Part shown: piece after piece, positions 1 to 5,664 of the stretch
Numbering within the stretch: position 1 is the stretch's first letter
Layout: each line of letters begins with the position of its first letter
Source of the DNA: Chloroflexota bacterium
GTDB taxonomy: Bacteria > Chloroflexota > Dehalococcoidia > Dehalococcoidales > JAHJRU01
Length of the DNA: 10,009 nucleotides
Assembly (NCBI GenBank): GCA_018830745.1
Contig: JAHJRU010000065.1
Coordinates: 1 to 10,009, forward strand
Direction: 5' to 3'
The notes under the pieces: generated by a model
The model's input: only the letters and a program-made list of their open reading frames with translations
What the model was told of the DNA's origin: nothing
Database searches by the model: none
Program-made: the position numbers and the translations under genes

Positions 1-771
1 CGGATAGAATAAGCCAATAATTATCCATTCACTGGGGTGTGTGCTTAAAGTTCCAACAAAGAAATGTGTATCTTTCCCCAATATCATCTCAGTCTCGTAT
101 CGGTCCCTGAATTTCCTTTCCCAATTTGCTCCATATTTATACTTACATCTTCTATAAAGTGCTCCCATTTCCCAATCAGTACAAGATAGTTTATGGGTGC
201 GACAATTTGGATTTTCACATCGGAATGAATAACTGAATTCGTAAGGTATTTTTTCTAGTTCAGATTTGGGAGTATCCCCAAACATGGGATATTGACGAAG
301 GCTCATTAATTGAGCCTCAGTCCATTCAGGGGAACAAGGTTCAATTCTAAGACCAACGATATTCTTTGGTTTGAATATTCCTAAAGTGGGATATTGATTC
401 AAGTCTCTTTGGGATTGGAGCATGCATAAAGACTCAGATTTAAGTGGGTATACACTCGCTTTACGAACTTCCCACTTATTATCTCTCGGCAACGGTTCTG
501 AGAGTATATTAATTGTATCAATATTTGGTTTATAACTTTCTAGGCGATGGTCAGATATTGCCTTGGTAACATCTACTTCGATGTATTGATACTTTCTGAA
601 ACGTTTATCTTGGTCTAGAAACCTGTAAGGAACTGGGAATAGGCGAATCAAGTTACCGTCATCGGTTATTCCAGCGGTGCATGAGACCTCAATTGATTTT
701 CTGGAGGGAACGGGATAAGTACGGGCTGTAATAAGTATATTTTTCTTAACCCATCGCTCGTAGGTGGTCAT
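1..771 (-). CDS. Uncharacterised conserved protein, 3' end outside window (partial)
   Basis: The reverse strand is open from ATG at 771 to the window edge: exactly 257 codons without a stop, so the C-terminus is cut off. AAGGGG six bases upstream of the ATG supports the start. The N-terminal part has a motif TARTYPVPSRK (residues 15-25), then CTAG (31-34), IRLFPVPYR (42-50) and KYQYIEVD (60-67). A possible metal site follows, C185-x4-C190-x2-H193-x3-C197, then DWEMGALYRR (199-208). The last visible residues, EWIIIGLFYP, feel like the end of a domain, so little may be missing. There is no signal peptide or membrane segment. I recognise the style of a conserved hypothetical family. The N-terminus faintly recalls 'dual OB' nucleic-acid-associated domains, but that is a weak impression. 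It is the last visible gene of a three-gene operon, 30 bases after the DUF488 gene. Function is unknown. Confidence 0.85.
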   Translation of the reverse strand, partial: MTTYERWVKKNILITARTYPVPSRKSIEVSCTAGITDDGNLIRLFPVPYRFLDQDKRFRKYQYIEVDVTKAISDHRLESYKPNIDTINILSEPLPRDNKWEVRKASVYPLKSESLCMLQSQRDLNQYPTLGIFKPKNIVGLRIEPCSPEWTEAQLMSLRQYPMFGDTPKSELEKIPYEFSYSFRCENPNCRTHKLSCTDWEMGALYRRCKYKYGANWERKFRDRYETEMILGKDTHFFVGTLSTHPSEWIIIGLFYP

Positions 772-801
772 TTATCACCCCTTATTTAAAAACAATGTGC
801 C

Positions 802-1326
802 TTACAAGTCGCACCCTGTTAGTCCAATTCGTTCAAGCCCCAAAAACAACCTGTGTCTGTGACATTCGGTGGGGTCATGTTCCACGCACATAAGTGCAAT
901 AGGATGCTCCATTGAGTTAAAGAACTCATCAAGATTCTTTTTTATAACGTTGGGAAGCACATACGAATCATACCAATTCCAAATATCATCACGTGTCTTT
1001 TTGCCAATACTGAATGCTCTGACATCTCTTGGTACTCCCCACTCTGGTCTATGGATATAGATTATTCCATTGGTTTCCAATGACCTTTTTAAATTGTTTT
1101 TACTGAACTCCGGCTTAAAACGGCTAACTGGTAAAAACCTGATATCAATCAGTGTTGCAATACCCGCTTCTTTAACTATATTAATAAATTCATTGATTTC
1201 TTTACCAGAATAACCAATGGTATAAAAATCAGGTTCTGACGTACAATGTTCTGAATTCCACGAAATCTTACCCTGTTTTTGTTCAGTTTTGGTTTTCTCT
1301 GGTAGTTTAAGAGCCGAAGTTACCAC
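802..1326 (-). CDS. DUF488 family protein
   Basis: Predicted 174-aa protein of the DUF488 family, with a hallmark beginning YTIGYS (residues 35-40), DIRFLPVSRF (61-70), and a C-terminal CVEHDPTECHRH (147-158) followed by RLFLG. The clustered Cys/Glu/His residues of that last block are the family's most conserved feature and presumably its active or metal site; no reaction is firmly established for the family. About 32 N-terminal residues precede the domain and look polar and flexible. Start choice: AGGAGGT at 1334-1340 lies seven bases before GTG at 1326, whereas the in-frame TTG at 1332 is only one base from it, so GTG is preferred. The preceding gene's TAG stop overlaps this ribosome site, implying translational coupling. 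No membrane segments. The role is unknown; context suggests it acts with its two operon partners. Confidence 0.88.
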   Translation of the reverse strand: MVTSALKLPEKTKTEQKQGKISWNSEHCTSEPDFYTIGYSGKEINEFINIVKEAGIATLIDIRFLPVSRFKPEFSKNNLKRSLETNGIIYIHRPEWGVPRDVRAFSIGKKTRDDIWNWYDSYVLPNVIKKNLDEFFNSMEHPIALMCVEHDPTECHRHRLFLGLERIGLTGCDL

Positions 1327-1333
1327 AATCAAT

Positions 1334-1340
1334 ACCTCCT
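1334..1340 (-). promoter_or_regulatory. Ribosome binding site deciding the DUF488 start
   Basis: AGGAGGT on the minus strand overlaps the TAG stop of the upstream gene. It lies seven bases from GTG at 1326 and only one base from TTG at 1332. This favours the shorter GTG-initiated protein. Confidence 0.75.
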
Positions 1341-1689
1341 ATGACAACAAAATTTTCCATTGGATTATACCATTTTTATCTTTCTCTCGTATAAGCCCGA
1401 TATCTTTCTCCATTCGGTGTACCCATTGATTATTCGGCCATTTCTGTGGCAATTTGGCTTTAGTCCTTACCTCTGTCCAAGTTAGCGGTGTATTTGAAGA
1501 TTTCAGTACAGTTTTAATTTTGCCACAAAATTCTTCATATAACATTGGCGCTTGTTTCTTGGGGCTGTTCCAATAAGGGGACTTACACTTAGGACACACT
1601 TTGGGTTCTTGTTTATCAATACGAGGAAACCATTCATGACCACAACGTTCGCACCTGTAACCCATTACAGTAATAGGGACTCTTCCCAT
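1339..1689 (-). CDS. Zinc-ribbon / winged-helix-like small protein
   Basis: 116-aa protein and first gene of the minus-strand operon. The N-terminal half is a zinc ribbon: C13-x2-C16 and C32-x2-C35, each pair in a CxxC knuckle with basic residues around it. Residues 50-116 look like a small winged-helix domain: a helix EEFCGKIKTVLK, then LTWTEVRTKAKLP, NNQWVHRMEKDIGLI, and a final strand IIQWKILL that would form the wing. AAGGAGGT at 1697-1704 sits seven bases before the ATG and fixes the start. This architecture fits a DNA- or RNA-binding protein. With palindromic repeats directly over its own promoter, an autorepressor role is an attractive inference, though an effector or adaptor role is equally possible. 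The stop overlaps the next gene's ribosome site, so the two are co-translated. No specific family name is recognised. Confidence 0.85.
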   Translation of the reverse strand: MGRVPITVMGYRCERCGHEWFPRIDKQEPKVCPKCKSPYWNSPKKQAPMLYEEFCGKIKTVLKSSNTPLTWTEVRTKAKLPQKWPNNQWVHRMEKDIGLIREKDKNGIIQWKILLS

Positions 1690-1708
1690 GTCAGATACCT
1701 CCTTGGCT

Positions 1709-1735
1709 AGTATATACTTTTCTAAGTATATACTT
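1709..1735. repeat. Twin palindromic repeats, probable operator
   Basis: AGTATATACTT occurs at 1709-1719 and again at 1725-1735, 16 bases apart start to start. With one more base (1724) the second copy is the perfect palindrome AAGTATATACTT; the first is 11 of 12. The second covers the minus-strand -10 box and the first falls at about the start point, the usual geometry of a repressor operator. The binding protein is not known; the zinc-ribbon/winged-helix protein is the nearest candidate. Confidence 0.6.
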
Positions 1736-1753
1736 GGTAATAATATACGTCAA
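1725..1753 (-). promoter_or_regulatory. Sigma70-type promoter of the DUF488 operon
   Basis: On the minus strand TTGACG (1748-1753) is followed after exactly 17 bases by TATACT (1725-1730), placing transcription start near 1718 and just upstream of the ribosome site of the zinc-ribbon gene. The -10 box lies inside a perfect 12-base palindrome, so a protein bound there would block initiation. Confidence 0.75.
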
Positions 1754-1758
1754 GGGTA

Positions 1759-1787
1759 TTGACAAAAACTTACTTTTATGGTAATAT
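1759..1787 (+). promoter_or_regulatory. Divergent forward sigma70-type promoter
   Basis: TTGACA (1759-1764), 17 bases, then TAATAT (1782-1787): close to the sigma70 consensus. It points away from the DUF488 operon, and its -35 box is only five bases from the other promoter's -35. A further AT-rich palindrome, CTATATAG (1789-1796), follows the -10. Only a 30-codon frame and the antisense of proB lie downstream. Confidence 0.6.
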
Positions 1788-1819
1788 ACTATATAGGTAA
1801 GAATTAAGGGGGAAGTAAG

Positions 1820-1912
1820 ATGGATGCGAGACAGGGGCTTCGTTCCTCTAAACACCCCCTGATGCTTCATAATACCACCAGGTTGTTGCGGTGGACTACC
1901 TCGGAGCCGTAG
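1820..1912 (+). CDS. Short 30-codon frame behind the forward promoter (doubtful)
   Basis: ATG at 1820 follows a purine-rich stretch, AAGGGGGAAG, eight codon-free bases beyond a good forward promoter, and the frame runs 30 codons to TAG at 1910-1912. The last 46 bases are antisense to the 3' end of proB. The peptide has no recognisable motif. It could be the surviving 5' end of a divergent gene lost at the boundary of the AT-rich segment, a leader peptide, or a chance frame. An imperfect hairpin, CAGGGG (1832-1837) with CCCCTG (1856-1861), lies inside it. Confidence 0.25.
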   Translation: MDARQGLRSSKHPLMLHNTTRLLRWTTSEP

Positions 1913-3024
1913 TCGCGGCCAATCAGCTCGGCGATGCCCTTTGAGTGCTTACCTTTGATAGCGTCAATCTCCGCCGAGTTGTAGTTGGTTATGCCACATC
2001 CCATACGAACCCCGTCCGGGTCATAGATGTTGACTATATCGCCCCGCTGGAAATGGCCTTCGACCTGCTTGATGCCGGCGGGGAGCAGGCTGCGGTTATG
2101 TTTTTTGAGTGCCTGCGATGCTCCGGAATCTACCACCAGCTTCCCTCTGGTGGATAGACCGCTGAGCATCCACCGCTTGCGGCTTTCCATCTTGCTGCTG
2201 GTCGGCGTAAAGTGCGTGCCGATGGCCTCGCCACGTGCCAGCCGCAGGATGACGTCCTTCTCCCTGGCGTCGGCGATGATGACGGTTATGCCCGATGTGG
2301 TAGCCAGCCTGGCGGCTTCTATCTTGGTAATCATACCGCCCGTCCCCGAGCGACTGGGCGTATCCGCTGCCAGGCGCTCAATCCTGGAGTCTATCTTGTC
2401 CACCTGTGGTACCAGACAGGCATCCGGATAACAGCGGGGGTCGGCGGTATAAAGTCCACCGATATCGGTAAGCAATAACAGCAGGTCGGCGTCAACCAGG
2501 TTAGCTACCATGGCGGAAAGATTATCGTTATCGCCGAACTTGTCCTCCTCAATCTCATCCAGCGCCACCACATCGTTCTCGTTGACAATACAGATTATGC
2601 CCAGTTCCAGCAGAGCCAGCAGGGTGTTGCGGGCATTAAGATAGCCGGAGCGGTCGGAAAGGTCGGTCTTGGTCAGCAGGGCTTGAGCCACGGTGATACC
2701 GTGCTGGCGGAACAGCTGGTCGTAAGCCTGCATCAGGTAGATTTGCCCCACCGCCGCCAGCACCTGCTTGAAGGGCGTGCCCTTGCTTTCCTTAACCTGT
2801 TTCAGCCTGTTGCGGCCGGCGCCAATGGCACCGGAGGAGACCACCAGCAGTTCAACGCCCTGCTGGTGCAGTTGCGCTATCTGATTTACCAGCATGGAAA
2901 TCATCTCCTGGTTCAGCTGGTCAGTGCCGCCGGCAACCAGGCTGGTGCCGAACTTAGCCACTATGCGCCGGTAGGGCAACTTCGGGCTTTTGGCTCCCCT
3001 TTTTATGTTATTGGACTCTGCCAT
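1867..3024 (-). CDS. proB: Glutamate 5-kinase with C-terminal PUA domain
   Basis: Cytoplasmic enzyme phosphorylating L-glutamate to gamma-glutamyl phosphate with ATP, the first step of proline synthesis. The 385-aa length matches the full kinase-plus-PUA form. The amino-acid-kinase domain shows KFGTS (24-28), SSGAIGAG (63-70), NENDVV (148-153), FGDNDNLSA (163-171), [12 protein letters not shown] (186-197) and [12 protein letters not shown] (227-238). A PUA domain follows at about 291-370, and the tail [11 protein letters not shown] is the normal family ending, so the gene is intact although an AT-rich segment begins just beyond it. About 20 charged residues precede the usual start; no internal start has a better ribosome site, so the ATG at 3024 is kept. 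proA is not next to it in this window. It is transcribed divergently from the flavoprotein/AOR block. In characterised ProB enzymes proline inhibits activity; nothing here shows whether that holds. Confidence 0.96.
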   Translation of the reverse strand: MAESNNIKRGAKSPKLPYRRIVAKFGTSLVAGGTDQLNQEMISMLVNQIAQLHQQGVELLVVSSGAIGAGRNRLKQVKESKGTPFKQVLAAVGQIYLMQAYDQLFRQHGITVAQALLTKTDLSDRSGYLNARNTLLALLELGIICIVNENDVVALDEIEEDKFGDNDNLSAMVANLVDADLLLLLTDIGGLYTADPRCYPDACLVPQVDKIDSRIERLAADTPSRSGTGGMITKIEAARLATTSGITVIIADAREKDVILRLARGEAIGTHFTPTSSKMESRKRWMLSGLSTRGKLVVDSGASQALKKHNRSLLPAGIKQVEGHFQRGDIVNIYDPDGVRMGCGITNYNSAEIDAIKGKHSKGIAELIGRDYGSEVVHRNNLVVL

Positions 3025-3052
3025 TTTCCACTTGTCCTATCAGGATGCTTAC

Positions 3053-3081
3053 ATTATAACAACCAGTGCTGGGTTCAACAA
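3053..3081 (-). promoter_or_regulatory. proB promoter
   Basis: On the minus strand TTGTTG (3076-3081), 17 bases, then TATAAT (3053-3058), preceded by TGT, which makes an extended -10. The predicted start point lies about 20 bases upstream of the proB ATG. The -10 is a perfect consensus. Confidence 0.7.
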
Positions 3082-3119
3082 GACATCAGCAGTTATGGTG
3101 GTACTGTATCCAGGGTAAT

Positions 3120-3149
3120 TTGACATCGCTTTTGGGGAAAGGGTAGAAT
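3120..3149 (+). promoter_or_regulatory. Promoter of the flavoprotein/AOR block
   Basis: TTGACA (3120-3125), 18 bases, then TAGAAT (3144-3149). It lies upstream of an AAGGAGGT ribosome site (3171-3178) and ATG 3188, and is divergent from the proB promoter. It probably drives the co-directional genes through at least 7632. Confidence 0.65.
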
Positions 3150-3187
3150 TTATGGGGAAAAATTTATTATAAGGAGGTCTCTGCAGG

Positions 3188-3904
3188 ATGGAGATTAGAG
3201 TATTGGGTGTTTGTGGAACGCCAGTGAAAAGAAAGGTGGCCAAGGGGCCGACGAATACTGAGGTGCTGCTGGCCAAGGTCATGGAAAGCGCTCAGGCGCA
3301 GGGAAGCGATGTCATCACGGATTCTATCTTCCTCGGTGAGGATGATTTTAAAGAGGGCTGTGACCATGATAACTGGTGCCTGCTCAAACAGACGGAAGAC
3401 AAGTTCTGTTCCAAGAATGATGTCATGTCCAGGGAGTACTATGCCAAGGTAAGGGATTGTGATGCCCTGGTGATTGCTACCCCGGTGTATATTGGCCGCA
3501 TGGCCTGGACGGTGGCCGCTTTCATTGACCGCCTCCGGGGACTGGCCGAGGGGAAACAATACGGTTTTCGTGGTCCGAACGGTTCCAATCTGAAAGATAA
3601 GGTACTGGGGGTGGCTTCCGTTGCCTGGTATCGCCATGGTGGCGTGGAGACTGCCCTGTGGACTACGCTTTATTGTACCTCCGGCATCTTTGGCATGATA
3701 CCGGTAACTGCCGGGCCGTCATCCAAGGCTACCGGTTTCGGTTATGGTGCCGGCGGTATGTCCATCGGCGGTATGGAAGACCTGGCTAACGTTCAAAACG
3801 ACGAATACGCCATGCTGACTGCCGTGAACCTGGGTAAGCGGGTAGTGGATATGGCCAGAATCGTAAAAGCCGGAAAAGCAGCGCTGGCTAAAGGCTCTGC
3901 CTAG
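3188..3904 (+). CDS. Flavodoxin-fold NAD(P)H-dependent FMN oxidoreductase
   Basis: 238-aa cytoplasmic protein of the NADPH-dependent FMN reductase / iron-sulfur flavoprotein superfamily. The first strand MEIRVLGVCGTP and the polar loop to residue 28 form the FMN phosphate site, and ATPVYIGRM (97-105) is the standard second flavin loop. Many relatives carry a compact four-cysteine [4Fe-4S] motif before the DDM segment. Here the same place (EGC to NDVM, residues 56-80) has only C58, C64 and C74 with wide spacing, so a classical cluster is unlikely. Residues 183-197 are unusually glycine-rich. AAGGAGGT ten bases upstream supports the start. It is first in a co-directional run with the GltD-like protein and the AOR. 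A role in supplying or receiving electrons for that pair is inferred from position only; a quinone- or flavin-reductase role is also possible. Confidence 0.85.
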   Translation: MEIRVLGVCGTPVKRKVAKGPTNTEVLLAKVMESAQAQGSDVITDSIFLGEDDFKEGCDHDNWCLLKQTEDKFCSKNDVMSREYYAKVRDCDALVIATPVYIGRMAWTVAAFIDRLRGLAEGKQYGFRGPNGSNLKDKVLGVASVAWYRHGGVETALWTTLYCTSGIFGMIPVTAGPSSKATGFGYGAGGMSIGGMEDLANVQNDEYAMLTAVNLGKRVVDMARIVKAGKAALAKGSA

Positions 3905-3945
3905 TTAGCATAATTCGGTGATAAACAACGTTGAAGGGGGAGGCT

Positions 3946-5622
3946 ATGCCAAGTTTTAAGGAACCGGTACAGGAGGCACCCTGTAGCAATGCCTGTCCGG
4001 CTGGAATAGATGTTCCACGTTATGTCCGCGCTATTGCTGCGGGCGAATTTGCGGAGTCATTGGCGGTCATCCGGGAGAAGATACCATTTCCTTCGGTCTG
4101 CGGCCGGGTCTGCGTTCATCCTTGCGAGAAAGATTGCAACGGGAATTGGCAGGACAACCCGATACAGATTCGGGCTCTGAAGGAATTTGTGGCTGAACGT
4201 CCCGGAGCGCTAACCAAGGAGCCGCCAACAACCAGGTCCACCGGTAAATCAGTCGCCGTTATTGGCTCAGGACCGGCTGGATTGACAGCGGCTTATTATC
4301 TGGCCAAGCTTGGCCACGCCGTAACCGTCTTTGAGTCCAAGTCCAAGTCAGGCGGTATGATGCGCTGGGGTATCCCCTCGTATGATTTGCCGGAGGAGAT
4401 TCTGGACCGGGACATTGATAATATCCTGGGTCAGGGGGTAGAGCTTAAGCTCAATACCCGGGTAGACAACGTAAACGACCTTTTGAATGGGGATTATGAT
4501 GCCGCCTTTATTGCTCCGGGTCTGGCTGAGGGACTAAAACTGGATATACCCGGGGCTGGCCTGAAAGGGGTAATGATTGGCGTGCAGTTCCTGCATGATA
4601 TCAACTCCGGTAAAGGGGTAAAGTTAGGCAGCCGGGTACTGGTGCTCGGTGGCGGTGGAGTTGCCTTTGATGCTGCCCGGAGCGCTGTCAGGCTTGGCGC
4701 CAAAGAGGTTCACTTAGCCTGCATTGAGTCCCGCAACAGCATACCGGCCCGGCCCGAGGTGGTTGCCGAGGCAGAGCAAGAAGGGGTTGTCATTCATCCT
4801 TCCCTTAGCTTTTGCCGGGTAGAGGGTGAGGATAAGGCAACCGGCGTCGAGTGCCTCAACCTGCGCTGGATGAAATACGATGATGAGGGTGGACTTCATT
4901 TCGAAGCCGTTCCGGGTTCGGAGCATGTTCTGAAGGCGGATACCGTTATCTTTGCCGTTGGCCAGGGCGTTGACCTCGGCCTGGTGGCGGATTTTCCAGA
5001 GATATTTGTCACCCCGCGCACCACCCTGCTGGTGGATGAGGAGACGATGGCTACGGGACACAGGGGCGTTTTTGCGGGTGGTGATGCGGTGAATGGCCCC
5101 AGTTCGGTTATTGCCGCCATTGACACCGGTAGAAAGGCAGCTATGGCTATTGATAAATATCTCGGCGGCGAGGGTGAGATTGACGTGGCTATGGCGCCAC
5201 CGGAGGGCGAGGTTGTTCAGACTGAGCTTCAAGGGTTCCCGGTAGGAGCGCGCGTTGAGGTGCCGATGGTGCCGGTTGAGGAGCGCCTTAAAGGATTTGC
5301 CGGTGTGGAGGTTGGTTTCAGTGAGGAGGAGGCGGTTAACGAAGCCAAGCGCTGCCTGAGATGTGACCTTCCCATTACTGTAGAAGTAGAAAACTGTGTT
5401 TCCTGTCTGACCTGTGTCATGCGTTGTACGTTGAAGTACGGAAATGCTTTTAGCCCTGCCCGGTCTAACGTCAAGGTATATCCCAATACTGAGCATGACA
5501 ATATAATTGAATTTACCGATGACTGTGATACCTGTGGCATATGTGCCCGGTACTGTCCTCACGATGCTCTGTATCGGGGTGAAAGGCGGCTGGCAGAAGT
5601 GGCGGAGGAGGCGAAAAAGTAA
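3946..5622 (+). CDS. GltD-like FAD/NAD(P) oxidoreductase with N- and C-terminal Fe-S domains
   Basis: 558-aa soluble flavoprotein related to the small subunit of glutamate synthase and to NfnB-type NAD(P)H:ferredoxin enzymes. N-terminal Fe-S domain: C13, C17, C52, C56, C60 and C64. FAD site: GSGPAG (107-112) with E130 ending the fold. NAD(P) site: GGGGVAFD (235-242). Second FAD contact: GVFAGGD (374-380). After the typical RCLRCD (469-474), a fused ferredoxin module has two CxxCxxCxxxC motifs: C484/487/490/494 and C527/530/533/537. That predicts about four [4Fe-4S] clusters plus FAD. Start: ATG 3946 gives the family-typical N-terminus; an in-frame TTG at 3931 lies in the ribosome-site region and is rejected. 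It stands 42 bases before the AOR gene, so its likely job is moving electrons between NAD(P)H and that enzyme, as a separate FAD subunit does in the AorABC complex of Aromatoleum. A generic ferredoxin:NADP reductase role is the alternative. Confidence 0.9.
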   Translation: MPSFKEPVQEAPCSNACPAGIDVPRYVRAIAAGEFAESLAVIREKIPFPSVCGRVCVHPCEKDCNGNWQDNPIQIRALKEFVAERPGALTKEPPTTRSTGKSVAVIGSGPAGLTAAYYLAKLGHAVTVFESKSKSGGMMRWGIPSYDLPEEILDRDIDNILGQGVELKLNTRVDNVNDLLNGDYDAAFIAPGLAEGLKLDIPGAGLKGVMIGVQFLHDINSGKGVKLGSRVLVLGGGGVAFDAARSAVRLGAKEVHLACIESRNSIPARPEVVAEAEQEGVVIHPSLSFCRVEGEDKATGVECLNLRWMKYDDEGGLHFEAVPGSEHVLKADTVIFAVGQGVDLGLVADFPEIFVTPRTTLLVDEETMATGHRGVFAGGDAVNGPSSVIAAIDTGRKAAMAIDKYLGGEGEIDVAMAPPEGEVVQTELQGFPVGARVEVPMVPVEERLKGFAGVEVGFSEEEAVNEAKRCLRCDLPITVEVENCVSCLTCVMRCTLKYGNAFSPARSNVKVYPNTEHDNIIEFTDDCDTCGICARYCPHDALYRGERRLAEVAEEAKK

Positions 5623-5664
5623 TGGGCGAAACTATCTGCCAAGCAAGGAAAGGGAGGTGCTAAG

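Noticed and set aside
1709..1800. Repeated AT-rich motifs as a CRISPR or replication iteron array
   Set aside because: Only two good copies, 12 bases each, placed precisely over promoter elements; operator sites explain them better.
1832..1861. Hairpin CAGGGG/CCCCTG as the proB terminator
   Set aside because: It has only six pairs with an 18-base loop and no T-tract in either direction, so it is too weak to call.
2027..2478. Plus-strand open frames opposite proB
   Set aside because: proB is complete with all its kinase motifs on the minus strand; these frames have no motif or ribosome site.
3931..3945. TTG at 3931 as the start of the GltD-like protein
   Set aside because: It lies within the purine-rich ribosome-site stretch; ATG 3946 gives the family-typical N-terminus.
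4714..5562. Long minus-strand open frame (282 codons) opposite the GltD-like gene
   Set aside because: It is antisense to a gene with clear FAD, NAD(P) and Fe-S motifs, and its translation shows no recognisable domain or ribosome site; a codon-bias shadow.
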